From Amycolatopsis sp. cg9 (GTDB taxonomy: Bacteria > Actinomycetota > Actinomycetes > Mycobacteriales > Pseudonocardiaceae): DNA of 64,000 nt. Position 1 is the stretch's first letter. The number at the start of each line of letters is the position of its first letter. The position numbers were made by a program, and so were the translations under genes. The notes beneath the pieces were generated by a model. The model was given only the letters and a program-made list of their open reading frames with translations, was not told the DNA's origin and did no database searches. Below, in pieces: positions 34,922 through 42,975 of this stretch. The stretch covers positions 2,666,001 through 2,730,000 of the forward strand of contig NZ_CP166850.1 of NCBI RefSeq assembly GCF_041346945.1, written 5' to 3'.

Positions 34922-35461
34922 GTGAATGCTGCCTGGGAAGCCGTCTCCCGCGTCGCCGACGAGCCCGCCTGGTACTGGGTGTACGACAAGCTGGCGTTCT
35001 GGCCGAGCACCTACGCCCACGCCTGGCCGGGCTTCCGCGAGCCGGCGCCGTCGCGCACCTGGGACCTCTCGCCCGGCGACCTGGACCGCGCTTCGGCCGA
35101 GTTCCGCCTCGGCCCGTACGCGGTCGAGGAGCACCAGGTGGCCGCCATCGCGCTGGCCGCGTTCCGCGAGGTCTGCGGCCCGGACGACTGGCTGTGGGCG
35201 CTGCACTGGCAGCACCAGTCCTACCGCGTCCGCCCGCACCTGATGACCGACGGCGCCCGCTGGCCGGTGCCGGCCTTCCCGCGCGCGGACTACCACCTGT
35301 TCCTGGCCGCCGACTTCTCGTTCGGCACGCTCGGCCACCCGTGGGAGCGCACGCTCTGCGTCTTCGGCGAGAAGCTGGTGCCGGCGTTCGAGCGCCACGG
35401 CGAAGGCGTGCTGACCAACGTCCTGCGCCGCGACGGGAAGCCGTCCGCGCTGGCCCGCTGA
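34922..35461 (+). CDS. DUF2716 family protein
   Basis: The 179-residue protein has several conserved Trp residues and the segment WPGFREPAPSRTWDL, followed by DWLWALHWQHQSYRVRPH and PFPRADYHLFLAAD. These fit the family I know as DUF2716, small cytoplasmic proteins of unknown function that often lie near immunity or toxin-related genes. GTG at 34922 has GAGG about 11 bases upstream. The Imm7 gene follows 33 bases later, so both are probably on one transcript. Confidence 0.75.
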   Translation: MNAAWEAVSRVADEPAWYWVYDKLAFWPSTYAHAWPGFREPAPSRTWDLSPGDLDRASAEFRLGPYAVEEHQVAAIALAAFREVCGPDDWLWALHWQHQSYRVRPHLMTDGARWPVPAFPRADYHLFLAADFSFGTLGHPWERTLCVFGEKLVPAFERHGEGVLTNVLRRDGKPSALAR

Positions 35462-35494
35462 ACCCGGCGTTGATCTCTTGCTACCGTTCTCCGG

Positions 35495-35893
35495 GTGTTC
35501 GAATTCCACGGCTGGGTGACCATCCAGGCGACCGCGAGCGGCGACGACGACGCGGCCCTCCTGGAGCGCCTGGTCGACCGCGTCCACCGCGCGATCCGCG
35601 ATGCGGGCGACTTCGACCTGATCGACCTCCGCTGGAGCGGGGGCATGCCCATGCTCCACATCGCGGGCTTCGACAAGCACGGCGGCCGCGGCCTGGAACT
35701 CCTCGACCTCTTCACGAGGGTCAGTGAACTGGCGGCGGGCTCGTACGGCCTGCTCCACGTCTGGGACGACCAGGACACCGAGCACGACAACGAATTCCGC
35801 GTCTACCGCATGGCCCGTGGCCAGGTGACGGAACGCGAAGACCCCCACCTGACCCCGGTCGCCCCGACGGTCCTGGACGTCTACGAGCTGTAG
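35495..35893 (+). CDS. Imm7-family immunity protein
   Basis: The 132-residue protein begins FEFHGWVTIQATASGDDD and contains a conserved LLHVWDDQD segment late in the chain, a pattern I associate with Imm7 (PF15585) immunity proteins of polymorphic toxin systems. Such proteins bind and block a cognate toxin nuclease or other effector. No toxin, WXG100 protein or secretion gene is adjacent, so it may be an orphan immunity gene guarding against toxins of relatives. The GTG start follows DUF2716 closely. Confidence 0.75.
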   Translation: MFEFHGWVTIQATASGDDDAALLERLVDRVHRAIRDAGDFDLIDLRWSGGMPMLHIAGFDKHGGRGLELLDLFTRVSELAAGSYGLLHVWDDQDTEHDNEFRVYRMARGQVTEREDPHLTPVAPTVLDVYEL

Positions 35894-35911
35894 CCACATC
35901 GAAACCGCGCC

Positions 35912-35927
35912 TGAGTAGTACTGCTCA
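35912..35927. promoter_or_regulatory. Near-perfect 16-bp palindrome before YiaA/YiaB gene
   Basis: TGAGTAGTACTGCTCA pairs at seven of eight positions per arm and lies 34 bases upstream of the ATG at 35962. Its place suits an operator. Confidence 0.4.
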
Positions 35928-35961
35928 AGACGCCGCGGCCGCCGGACGAGACCGTGGTCAC

Positions 35962-36255
35962 ATGACCAAATCCGGAACCACGTCCCCCACCACGACGGCC
36001 TTCTACATCCAGGCGGCGCTTTCGTTCGGCCTGGCGCTGGCGGCGGTCGCCGGCGGGATCGCGTACCTCCCGGTCGACGGCTGGGTCCGCGGCTTCCTCG
36101 CCCTCGGCATGCTCTACCTGGTCACCTCGACGTTCACGCTCGCCAAGTGCGTCCGGGACAGACAGGACGAGACCTCCGTGGTCTCGCGCGTCGACCAGGC
36201 CCGGCTCGACAAGCTCCTCGCCGAGCACGACCCCTACCAAACCCACGCCGTGTGA
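35962..36255 (+). CDS. YiaA/YiaB family inner membrane protein
   Basis: The 97-residue protein has two membrane helices (FYIQAALSFGLALAAVAGG and VRGFLALGMLYLVTSTFTL) and the C-terminal motif SRVDQARLDKLLAEHDPY, a pattern I know from actinobacterial YiaA/YiaB proteins. The family is implicated in membrane stress responses but has no defined activity. It lies 68 bases after the Imm7 gene behind a palindrome, so it probably has its own promoter. tRNA-Gly follows on the other strand. Confidence 0.85.
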   Translation: MTKSGTTSPTTTAFYIQAALSFGLALAAVAGGIAYLPVDGWVRGFLALGMLYLVTSTFTLAKCVRDRQDETSVVSRVDQARLDKLLAEHDPYQTHAV

Positions 36256-36301
36256 CCCGGGGACGGCGGCCTGTGACAGCGATCACGACCCACGAAAGAC
36301 T

Positions 36302-36340
36302 GAAGGCCGCCTCCCCGGGTGAACCTGGGAAACGGCCTTC
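36302..36340 (-). terminator. Terminator of tRNA-Gly transcript
   Basis: Eight-base outer arms GAAGGCCG and CGGCCTTC enclose a second hairpin CCCGGGT/ACCTGGG. The structure lies directly downstream of the tRNA on the minus strand and also after the YiaA/YiaB stop on the plus strand. Confidence 0.75.
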
Positions 36341-36347
36341 GATCTTG

Positions 36348-36420
36348 AGCGGATGACGGGATTCGAACCCGCGACCCTCACCTTGGCAAGGTGATGCGCT
36401 ACCAGCTGCGCTACATCCGC
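36348..36420 (-). tRNA. tRNA-Gly (anticodon GCC)
   Basis: The minus strand folds into a complete 73-nt cloverleaf. The acceptor stem is GCGGATG/CATCCGC and the anticodon stem TCACC/GGTGA holds the loop TTGCCAA, giving anticodon GCC. The T arm is GCGGG-TTCGAAT-CCCGT. The discriminator base is U, normal for tRNA-Gly. CCA is not encoded. A -10-like TATAGA lies at 36449-36444 upstream. Confidence 0.96.
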
Positions 36421-36559
36421 ACTGCCTTGCTGATGGATATAACTCTATACCCTCCCTTCAGTGGGCCGAACGCCGGGTCCCCCGGTGCCCTGACCCGGTG
36501 CTTCGGTGTCACAGCTGGCGTACAAGGGGTGACGACGGCTGATTCCCTCCGTATGGTGT

Positions 36560-36579
36560 CCCCATTCGACCGAATGGGG
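36560..36579. promoter_or_regulatory. 9-bp inverted repeat upstream of the sigma-fusion gene
   Basis: CCCCATTCG and CGAATGGGG are separated by two bases, 29 bases before the ATG at 36609 and just ahead of its ribosome site GGGGAGGAGG. It may be an operator or an RNA hairpin in the leader. Confidence 0.5.
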
Positions 36580-36608
36580 AGACCTTCGGGGAGGAGGTGC
36601 CGGGCCGG

Positions 36609-38138
36609 ATGACCGAGCTGGGCACGGTGCCGCCACCAGCGGCCTCGGAATCCGACGAGCAGGCACTGCTGCAACGGCTCCGCAACGGCGAAGACGCCGC
36701 GTTCGGGGAGCTGTTCGAGCTGCACGCCGCCGCCGTCCGCCGGCTCGCGCAGAGCCTGGCCGCCGACCGGTCCGAGGCCGAGGACATCACCGCGGAGACC
36801 TTCTTCCGCGTGCTGCAGGCCCTCCGCCGCGGCGCCGGACCCCGCGACTACGTCCGCGCCTACCTGCTCACCGTCGCCCGCCGCGTTTCGTGGGAGTGGC
36901 ACGGGGCCCGCCGGGACGTCCCGGTCTCCGACGACGAACTCACCTTCCGCGCCGGGGCGGGCGCCGACACGCACGCCCGCGCCGCGGAGCACACGCTGAT
37001 CACCACCGCGTTCACCAGCCTGCCGGAGCGCTGGCGGACGGTGCTGTGGCAGACCGAGGTCGAGGGCGAGCAGCCCGCCATGGTCGCGCCGCACTTCGGG
37101 TTGAGCGCGAACGCCACCGCGGCGCTGGCCCGCCGGGCGCGCCAGGGGCTGCGCGCGGCTTACCTGCAGGCACACCTTTCGGTGAACCGCGGGCCGGACT
37201 CGTGCCGCGCGGTCGTCGAGAAGCTCGGCGGGTTCACCGCGGGCAGCGTCACCGGTGCCGAGGCCGAGCGGATCAAGGCGCACCTGCACGGCTGCTCGTC
37301 GTGCCGCGCCACCCAGGACGAGCTCCGCGACGTCTGTTCGTCGCTGCGCGCGCACGCCGGCGTGCTGGTGCTGCTGGTGCCCGCCGCCGCGTCGGTCGGC
37401 GGCAGCGGGGTGCTGGCCGGGATCGGCACGACGATCAAGGGTGTCCTGGTCGGTTCGAAGGTCAAGATCGGGCTCGCGCTGGCGTCGACCGCCGCCGTGG
37501 GTGCGGTCGGGGTCGCGGCCGGTCCGGTGCTGTTCGGGCCGGCGGCGGTCCAGGACGTCGGGCTGACCGGCGGCGCGCCGGAGCTCGTGGTGGTGCCGCC
37601 GACCGAGACGCACCACCAGCCGCCACCGCAGCCGCAGCCCGATCCCCGGATCGGCATCGGCGTGCTCAACGGCCGCGGCACGGGGGTCGCCGTGCCGATC
37701 CGGCCGCGCGCCGGCGCCGGCGCCCGGCAGCTCGGCGCGAACGAGGTGCCGTCCGTGCCCGCGGGCGACGTCCCGGCCGGGGAAGTCGGCGGCAGCGCTG
37801 GCGACGGGCTGACCCCGCGCGAAGACCTCACGTCGTCGACCTTCAGCGCGCCCGACCACCCGGCGACTTCGCCGCGGCTCGACACGACGACGACCCCGGA
37901 CCTGACGATGACCACCGAATCGAGCGACTCGCCGGAGAGCGCCGAGGTGCCCGAGCTGTCGCCGACCGACGGGTCGACGTTGTCGAAGGACAAGCCGACC
38001 GACAGCACCACCGGCACGGCCGAACCGACGACGACGGTGACGCCGACGTCCGGAAAACCGTGCCCGAGCAGCACCTCCGACGTCACTGGTTCGGGCGAAC
38101 CCGCGGAATCGACGCCGACCGGCTCCGAACAGCCGTGA
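36609..38138 (+). CDS. ECF sigma factor fused to zinc-finger, membrane helix and Ser/Thr/Pro tail
   Basis: The 509-residue protein begins with ECF sigma regions 2 and 4 (ALLQRLRNGEDAAFGELFEL; SEAEDITAETFFRVLQALRR; LPERWRTVLWQTEVEG). A zinc-finger-like segment near 199-232 (SCRAVVEKLGGFTAG, HLHGCSSC) resembles anti-sigma factors. Hydrophobic helices near 247-300 and a long Pro/Ser/Thr-rich extracellular tail follow. It thus unites sigma and anti-sigma-like parts in one chain that would sit in the membrane until released, probably by proteolysis. ATG 36609 lies 11 bases after GAGGAGG; GTG 36597 is too close to it. Confidence 0.85.
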   Translation: MTELGTVPPPAASESDEQALLQRLRNGEDAAFGELFELHAAAVRRLAQSLAADRSEAEDITAETFFRVLQALRRGAGPRDYVRAYLLTVARRVSWEWHGARRDVPVSDDELTFRAGAGADTHARAAEHTLITTAFTSLPERWRTVLWQTEVEGEQPAMVAPHFGLSANATAALARRARQGLRAAYLQAHLSVNRGPDSCRAVVEKLGGFTAGSVTGAEAERIKAHLHGCSSCRATQDELRDVCSSLRAHAGVLVLLVPAAASVGGSGVLAGIGTTIKGVLVGSKVKIGLALASTAAVGAVGVAAGPVLFGPAAVQDVGLTGGAPELVVVPPTETHHQPPPQPQPDPRIGIGVLNGRGTGVAVPIRPRAGAGARQLGANEVPSVPAGDVPAGEVGGSAGDGLTPREDLTSSTFSAPDHPATSPRLDTTTTPDLTMTTESSDSPESAEVPELSPTDGSTLSKDKPTDSTTGTAEPTTTVTPTSGKPCPSSTSDVTGSGEPAESTPTGSEQP

Positions 38139-38241
38139 TCCACTTCGCCGGGTGGGATGTCCGATTCCTCCCTCGCGCGGTCGCGGTCGCGCACGGTACC
38201 GTTGTGCTGCTCACCCTGCGGGCGGCCCTGGAGGCAACTGA

Positions 38242-38682
38242 ATGAACCGGCTGGTGCGCGGCGAAGACGGCCGCGACTGGGTGGTCCGTGCCCAGATGGA
38301 ATGGCGTGCGCCGGCGACGGCCGACGACTTCGAGCACGACGTCGCGGGCAGCTACGGCCCCGGCATCGCGATGATCGTGGTGACCGTGCTGCTGGCCGTC
38401 ATCCTCGTCGTGTGGACGCCGGACCAGGTCAACATCCCCGCGTGGGTGCTGCTCGCGCTGCTGCTGGTGGTGCTGTTCTTCCCCCTGCGGTGGATCCTGC
38501 GCCGGCCGTGGACGGTCGTCGCGGAGACCGAGGGCGACGTGACCGGCGACCGGCCGTCCGAGCGCTGGGTCGGCACCATCCGCGGCATGTTCACCGTGCA
38601 GGGCGAGGTCAAGAAGATCTCCAAGACCATCCAGCGGCACTCGCTGCCGGACTTCGACGGGCCGCTGCACCCGGTCGAATAG
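38242..38682 (+). CDS. Small two-span membrane protein
   Basis: I do not recognise a named family. The 146-residue protein has a soluble N-terminus (VRAQMEWRAPATADDFEHD), two adjacent membrane helices (about 42-60 and 67-86) and a soluble C-terminal part with WTVVAETEGDV and WVGTIRGMFTV. GGAGG lies about eight bases before the ATG. It is 39 bases upstream of the DNA glycosylase gene and probably co-transcribed with it. Confidence 0.75.
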   Translation: MNRLVRGEDGRDWVVRAQMEWRAPATADDFEHDVAGSYGPGIAMIVVTVLLAVILVVWTPDQVNIPAWVLLALLLVVLFFPLRWILRRPWTVVAETEGDVTGDRPSERWVGTIRGMFTVQGEVKKISKTIQRHSLPDFDGPLHPVE

Positions 38683-38721
38683 CCAGTACCGGAATTCGGC
38701 CGAAGGGGTGAAACTGGGGGC

Positions 38722-39582
38722 ATGCCCGAGCTACCCGAGGTCGAAGCGCTGGCCCACCACCTGCGCGAGAACGCGGTCGGCCAGACGATCTTCCGCATCG
38801 ATGTCGCATCGCTGAGCGTGCTGAAGACGGCGACCCCGCCGTGGACGGACCTGCACGGCCGCGAGATCACCGGCGCGACCCGGCACGGCAAGCACCTCGA
38901 CGTCGTCGCCGGCGACCTGCACCTGGTCGTCCACCTGGCGCGCGCGGGCTGGCTGCGCTGGTCCGACGGCCTCGCCGCGGCGCCGCTGAAGCCGGGCAAG
39001 GGGCCCATCTCGCTGCGCGTGCACCTCGAGTCCGCGACCGGGCCCGGGTTCGACCTCACCGAAGCGGGCACCAAGAAGGGTCTCGCGGTGTGGATCGTCA
39101 AGGACCCCCAGGAGATCGCGAGCGTGGCGCGCCTCGGCCCGGACGCCCTCTCCCTCGACGCGACCCAGCTGCGTGAGCTGTTCGCCGGCAAGAACACCCG
39201 CCTGAAGTGGGCGCTCACCGACCAGTCGCTGATCGCCGGGATCGGCAACGCCTACTCCGACGAGATCATGCACCGCGCGAAGCTCTCGCCGTACGCGACG
39301 ATCGGCAAGCTCGACGACGGCGCGCTGGAGACCCTTGCCGAAGCGATCGTCGAGATCGAGTCCGACGCGGTCAAGCGCTCGGTCGGCCAGAAGGCCGCGC
39401 GGCTGAAGGGCGAGAAGCGGTCTGGCCTGCGGGTCCACGCGCGGACCGGCCTGCCGTGCCCGGTCTGCGGCGACACGATCCGCGAGATCTCGTTCGCCGA
39501 CAAGTCGTTCCAGTACTGCCCGACCTGCCAGACCGGCGGCAAGCCGCTCGCCGACCGCCGGATGTCGCGGCTCCTCAAGTAG
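38722..39582 (+). CDS. Fpg/Nei family DNA glycosylase
   Basis: The 286-residue protein keeps the catalytic N-terminus MPELPEVEALAHHL (Pro2 as Schiff-base nucleophile, Glu3). It has the helix-two-turn-helix segment LIAGIGNAYSDEIMHRAKLSP and the zinc finger with two CxxC pairs (CPVCGDTI, YCPTCQTGG). These enzymes excise oxidised bases and nick the strand by beta/delta elimination in base-excision repair. The segment after the finger is unusually long and basic. The small membrane protein gene just upstream is of unknown relation. Confidence 0.92.
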   Translation: MPELPEVEALAHHLRENAVGQTIFRIDVASLSVLKTATPPWTDLHGREITGATRHGKHLDVVAGDLHLVVHLARAGWLRWSDGLAAAPLKPGKGPISLRVHLESATGPGFDLTEAGTKKGLAVWIVKDPQEIASVARLGPDALSLDATQLRELFAGKNTRLKWALTDQSLIAGIGNAYSDEIMHRAKLSPYATIGKLDDGALETLAEAIVEIESDAVKRSVGQKAARLKGEKRSGLRVHARTGLPCPVCGDTIREISFADKSFQYCPTCQTGGKPLADRRMSRLLK

Positions 39583-39829
39583 CAGATTCGCCCGTTCGGC
39601 CGCAGGTGCTGCGCCGGGCGTCGCCGACCGCGGGGCCGAAGGCGGCGAAACCGCGTCCTTCCTGCTGCTTTCGCCGGAAGGGGTGGAACAGGCGCCGCCT
39701 CCCGCGTGTTGCGGACAGTGACCGCGAGGGCTCGGTTCCGACTCTCGGTAGGGTCCCATCAACCCTCGGTCATCACAGTTGGACAGAAAGTGGGAACAGG
39801 CCTTGCACCCGGTTGGTCGAGCGCAGAGC

Positions 39830-41143
39830 ATGGACGCCGTGTCCGGGTTTCCGCTTGCGCAGATCATCCCGTGGGGTGTCGCGGTACTGCTCCTCGTCGT
39901 GGTGATCGTGCTGCTCGTGAAACAGCGCAAGCCGGCCAGCGTGGTGGAGGACGCCATGCTGCAGGCCGTCCACCGGATGTCGAAGGCGGCGCCGAACCTC
40001 CGCTCCGGCCTGGACGAGGACGCCGCCGACAAGATCACCACGCAGCTGCTGCAGATGCTCGACTGCGTCGCCGTCGGCATCACCGACAGCGAAGGCACGC
40101 TGCTGTCCTGGGACGGCGAGGCCAACGAGCACTACGTCGACCTCGTCGACGCCATCGGCGCGGCCATCCGCAAGCACCGCCGCGAGGTCGTCGCGCACGA
40201 CCGGATGCCGTGCAACCACCGCGGCACCTGCCGGATGAAGACCGCGGTCATCGTGCCGCTGCTGGTCGAGGGCGAGACCGAGGCGGCGCTGATCGTCGTC
40301 GGCCGCACCCGCGGGCGCCTGGTGCAGATGGCCGACGCGGTCGCGCAGTTCGTCTGCACGCAGTTCGAGCTGTCCCGGCTCGACGAGTCGAAGCAGCAGC
40401 TCCAGCAGGCCGAGATCAAGGCGCTGCGCGCGCAGATCTCGCCGCACTTCGTCTACAACGCGCTGAACACGATCTCCGCGCTGATCCGCACGGACCCCGA
40501 AGAGGCGCGAGAGCTGCTTCAGGACTTCGCCGACTTCACGCGCTACTCGTTCCGGTCGTCGGGCATGTTCACCTCGCTCGCCGAGGAACTGCGCAACATC
40601 GACCGCTACCTGACCATCGAGAACGCCCGCTTCGGCGGCCGGCTCGAGGTGCGGATGAAGATCGCGCCCGAGGTGCTCAGCGTCGTCGTGCCGTTTCTGA
40701 TCATCCAGCCGCTGGTGGAGAACGCGGTCAAGCACGGCCTGGCCAGCAAGCCCAGCGGCGGCTGCGTCACGGTGATCGCGCAGGACCACGGCACCGAGGC
40801 GCTGATCAGCGTCGAGGACGACGGCATCGGCATGGACCCGCGGCGGCTCAACGACGTCAAGAACGCGCACAGCACCGGCGCGCACGTCGGGCTCGGCAAC
40901 ATCAGCCAGCGCATGCAACAGGTCTTCGGCAACGACTACGCGGTGATGGTCGAGACCGCGCCCGGCGCCGGCATGAAGGTGACGCTGCGGGTGCCGAAGT
41001 TCGTCCCGGGCGTCCGCCCGAACATGCCGGACTACAGCTCGGAGGACGCCGACGTCCCGGCGCAGAGCGGCCCGGCCCAGCTGAACGGCGCCGACAGCGG
41101 CGGGGTCAACGGCTCGCGTTCGGGCATCCTCCCCATGGGCTGA
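39830..41143 (+). CDS. LytS/YehU-type sensor histidine kinase with GAF-like sensor
   Basis: The 437-residue protein has one N-terminal membrane helix (IIPWGVAVLLLVVVIVLLV) and a GAF-like domain at about 50-190 that contains the Cys-rich loop MPCNHRGTCRM. The His_kinase domain has the phospho-His206 in QISPHFVYNALNTI, and the ATPase domain has PLVENAVKHGL and DDGIGMD. It is the expected partner of the LytTR regulator at 44450. ATG at 39830 is chosen to place the helix at the start; TTG starts at 39779 and 39803 are possible. It probably senses a small metabolite, perhaps acetate or pyruvate, judging by downstream symporters. Confidence 0.85.
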   Translation: MDAVSGFPLAQIIPWGVAVLLLVVVIVLLVKQRKPASVVEDAMLQAVHRMSKAAPNLRSGLDEDAADKITTQLLQMLDCVAVGITDSEGTLLSWDGEANEHYVDLVDAIGAAIRKHRREVVAHDRMPCNHRGTCRMKTAVIVPLLVEGETEAALIVVGRTRGRLVQMADAVAQFVCTQFELSRLDESKQQLQQAEIKALRAQISPHFVYNALNTISALIRTDPEEARELLQDFADFTRYSFRSSGMFTSLAEELRNIDRYLTIENARFGGRLEVRMKIAPEVLSVVVPFLIIQPLVENAVKHGLASKPSGGCVTVIAQDHGTEALISVEDDGIGMDPRRLNDVKNAHSTGAHVGLGNISQRMQQVFGNDYAVMVETAPGAGMKVTLRVPKFVPGVRPNMPDYSSEDADVPAQSGPAQLNGADSGGVNGSRSGILPMG

Positions 41144-41163
41144 GTCCCGGCTAGCCTGGCTTC

Positions 41164-42009
41164 ATGAGCGTTACGAACAAACTGGCTTCGCGGATCCCGG
41201 TGCTCGCCGACCGGGTCGAGCGCAAGGACGTCGTGGCCGTGGTGAAGCTGCACGGCGTGATCACGCCGTCGCCGTCGCCGCTGGCCAGGGGCGCGATCAA
41301 CCTGAACGCCGTCGAGTCGGCCTTGACCAGGGCGTTCGGCCACGAGCGGCTGAAGGCGGTCGCGCTGCTGGTGAACTCGCCCGGCGGCGCGCCGACGCAG
41401 TCCGGGCTGGTCGCCGAGCGCGTCCGCCAGCTGGCCGACGAGAAGCAGGTCCCGGTGCTGGCGTTCTGCGAAGACGTCGCCGCGTCCGGCGGCTACTGGC
41501 TGGCCTGCGCGGCCGACGAGATCTACGCCCACCGCACGTCCATGGTCGGCTCGATCGGCGTGATCAGCGGCGGCTTCGGCTTCACGGGCCTGCTGGAACG
41601 CTTCGGCATCGAGCGCCGCCTGCACACGGCGGGCGCCAACAAGTCGCGCCTCGACCCCTTCTCGCCGGAGAAGCCGGAAGACGTCGAGTGGCTGAAGAAG
41701 ATGCACACCCAGCTCCACGACCTGTTCGTCGGCTGGGTCAAGGAACGCCGCGGCGACCGCCTGACGGCCGCGGAGGACCTGTTCACCGGAGACGTCTGGC
41801 TCGGCGCGAAGGCGCTGGAGCTCGGCCTGATCGACGGCCTCGGCAGCCTCCGCCAGGTCCTCACCGAGCGCTACCCCGACGCGGAGATCTCGGTGGCCGA
41901 GCCGAAGCGCCCCTTCCTGGCCCGCCTCGGCGTCGGCGCCCCGGCCGCGGCCTCGGCGGTCCTGGAGGCGGTCACGCAGAAGGCGGCGTGGTCCCGCTTC
42001 GGCCTCTGA
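41164..42009 (+). CDS. S49 family (SppA/SohB-like) serine peptidase
   Basis: The 281-residue protein has the S49 Ser-Lys dyad pattern: the Ser of VAASGGYWLACAADEI and the Lys of TAGANKSRLDPF, plus the ClpP-like strand LLVNSPGGAPTQS. S49 enzymes degrade signal peptides or membrane proteins. No signal peptide or strong membrane helix is visible in this copy, so it may be peripheral to the membrane. It lies 20 bases after the kinase gene and probably shares its transcript. Confidence 0.88.
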   Translation: MSVTNKLASRIPVLADRVERKDVVAVVKLHGVITPSPSPLARGAINLNAVESALTRAFGHERLKAVALLVNSPGGAPTQSGLVAERVRQLADEKQVPVLAFCEDVAASGGYWLACAADEIYAHRTSMVGSIGVISGGFGFTGLLERFGIERRLHTAGANKSRLDPFSPEKPEDVEWLKKMHTQLHDLFVGWVKERRGDRLTAAEDLFTGDVWLGAKALELGLIDGLGSLRQVLTERYPDAEISVAEPKRPFLARLGVGAPAAASAVLEAVTQKAAWSRFGL

Positions 42010-42041
42010 CGAGTGACTTGCGCACACTTCTGAAAAAGTTC

Positions 42042-42052
42042 GGAATAGTTCC
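42042..42052. promoter_or_regulatory. Palindrome GGAATAGTTCC at the antitoxin start
   Basis: Four-base arms GGAA and TTCC around TAG abut the ATG at 42053. A copy of the half-site (AAGTTC) lies just upstream. Antitoxins often repress from such a site. Confidence 0.3.
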
Positions 42053-42508
42053 ATGGCCACCGAGGTGCAGTGGAGCGAGTTGCAGCGCGATCCCAAGGGT
42101 GTCGCTGCGCTCGCCGACGAGGGCGGCGTCCGAGTTCGTCGCCGTGACGGTGCTGCCCTGCTGTTGACCAGGGAGGACAGGGCGCACTCGGCGTCGGAAG
42201 GCTCGGTGGCCGCGGCGCGTGCGCTGCGCAACGTGCTGGCTCACCTGCCGTCGGACGTGGCGGCGGCGCTCCTCGACGAGTTCCCCTGGGTCGATGTTCT
42301 GCCGGCGGCGGAACAGACGCAGTTCGTCCGCGACTTCGCGCGTGCGTTCCAGGCTTCCGCGGAACCGGGGCAGTGGTCGGTCCTCGCGCAGACGATCACG
42401 GAATGGCGCAGCACCGCTGCCATTCACGCTGATCCGGTACTCGCCGGCAAGCTCGGTGGTCCGATCGACGAGGACTTCGGTCCGGTGCCGGGTCCCGCGG
42501 AGGCGTGA
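42053..42508 (+). CDS. Phd-like antitoxin of a type II toxin-antitoxin pair
   Basis: The 151-residue protein opens with a Phd/YefM-type DNA-binding segment (VQWSELQRDPKGVAALADEG, then VRVRRRDGAALLLTREDR). A C-terminal region with FPWVDVLPAAEQTQFVRDF and ITEWRSTAAIHADP follows. This long prevent-host-death form is common in actinobacteria and is normally followed by a RelE-like toxin of about 90-100 residues. The toxin gene here overlaps by four bases (GTGA) but is damaged. Codon use is less GC-biased than in neighbours. Confidence 0.75.
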   Translation: MATEVQWSELQRDPKGVAALADEGGVRVRRRDGAALLLTREDRAHSASEGSVAAARALRNVLAHLPSDVAAALLDEFPWVDVLPAAEQTQFVRDFARAFQASAEPGQWSVLAQTITEWRSTAAIHADPVLAGKLGGPIDEDFGPVPGPAEA

Positions 42509-42882
42509 ACGCTGCCCGCAAAACGTGGCGACCGCATCGCGCCGCCCGCGCGGACCGGCGGCTGGGAGGCGCGCTTCGCGACTTCCGAGGCGGCGAAGGG
42601 GCGGGAGGCCCTGTGTCAGGCCGCGAGGTCGAACACGTGGGAGGTATGGATCGTCCTACCGAACGGCCGACGGCTCCGGAGAACCCCGCGCGTCAGCACA
42701 GGCTGAAGGGTTCTTTCGCCACACGCGAAGTCGGTGGGCGAATGCTTGAGCAGTGGCAGTACGAGGTCACTGGGGGCGGTCGGATCTGGTACTGCCCGGA
42801 TCCGGCCAGGCCTCTGAACACCGCTGTCCGGTTTGGGTACTTCCGGGCAGAATTTGTGACCTGCATCACCCTTCCCTCGTAA
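42505..42882 (+). pseudogene. RelE-like toxin remnant with frame-swapped middle and divergent C-terminus
   Basis: The continuous frame (125 codons) shows family sequence at the start (KTWRP) and late (GSFATREVGGRMLEQWQYE, then GGGRIWY ending at 42792). The middle of this frame is meaningless. The family's central block instead reads in another frame at 42542-42654 (GGWEARFATSEAAKGREALC, AARSNTWEVW). Two compensating one-base shifts near 42536 and 42655 would explain this. After IWY the usual C-terminal block is not found in any frame. The toxin is therefore probably inactive, unless sequencing errors created the shifts. Confidence 0.7.
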
Positions 42883-42975
42883 CGCCTCTGGCTCCGGGGT
42901 GGGGCGTCGGGTCTCCTTGTCGACGGGCTTTGTTGCGATCGGCAACAAATCCGGACGACGAGGAGGTCGTACCCG

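Noticed and set aside
36348..36420. tRNA gene as an integration site with a mobile element
   Set aside because: No integrase, direct repeat of the tRNA 3' end or foreign gene block is seen on either side.
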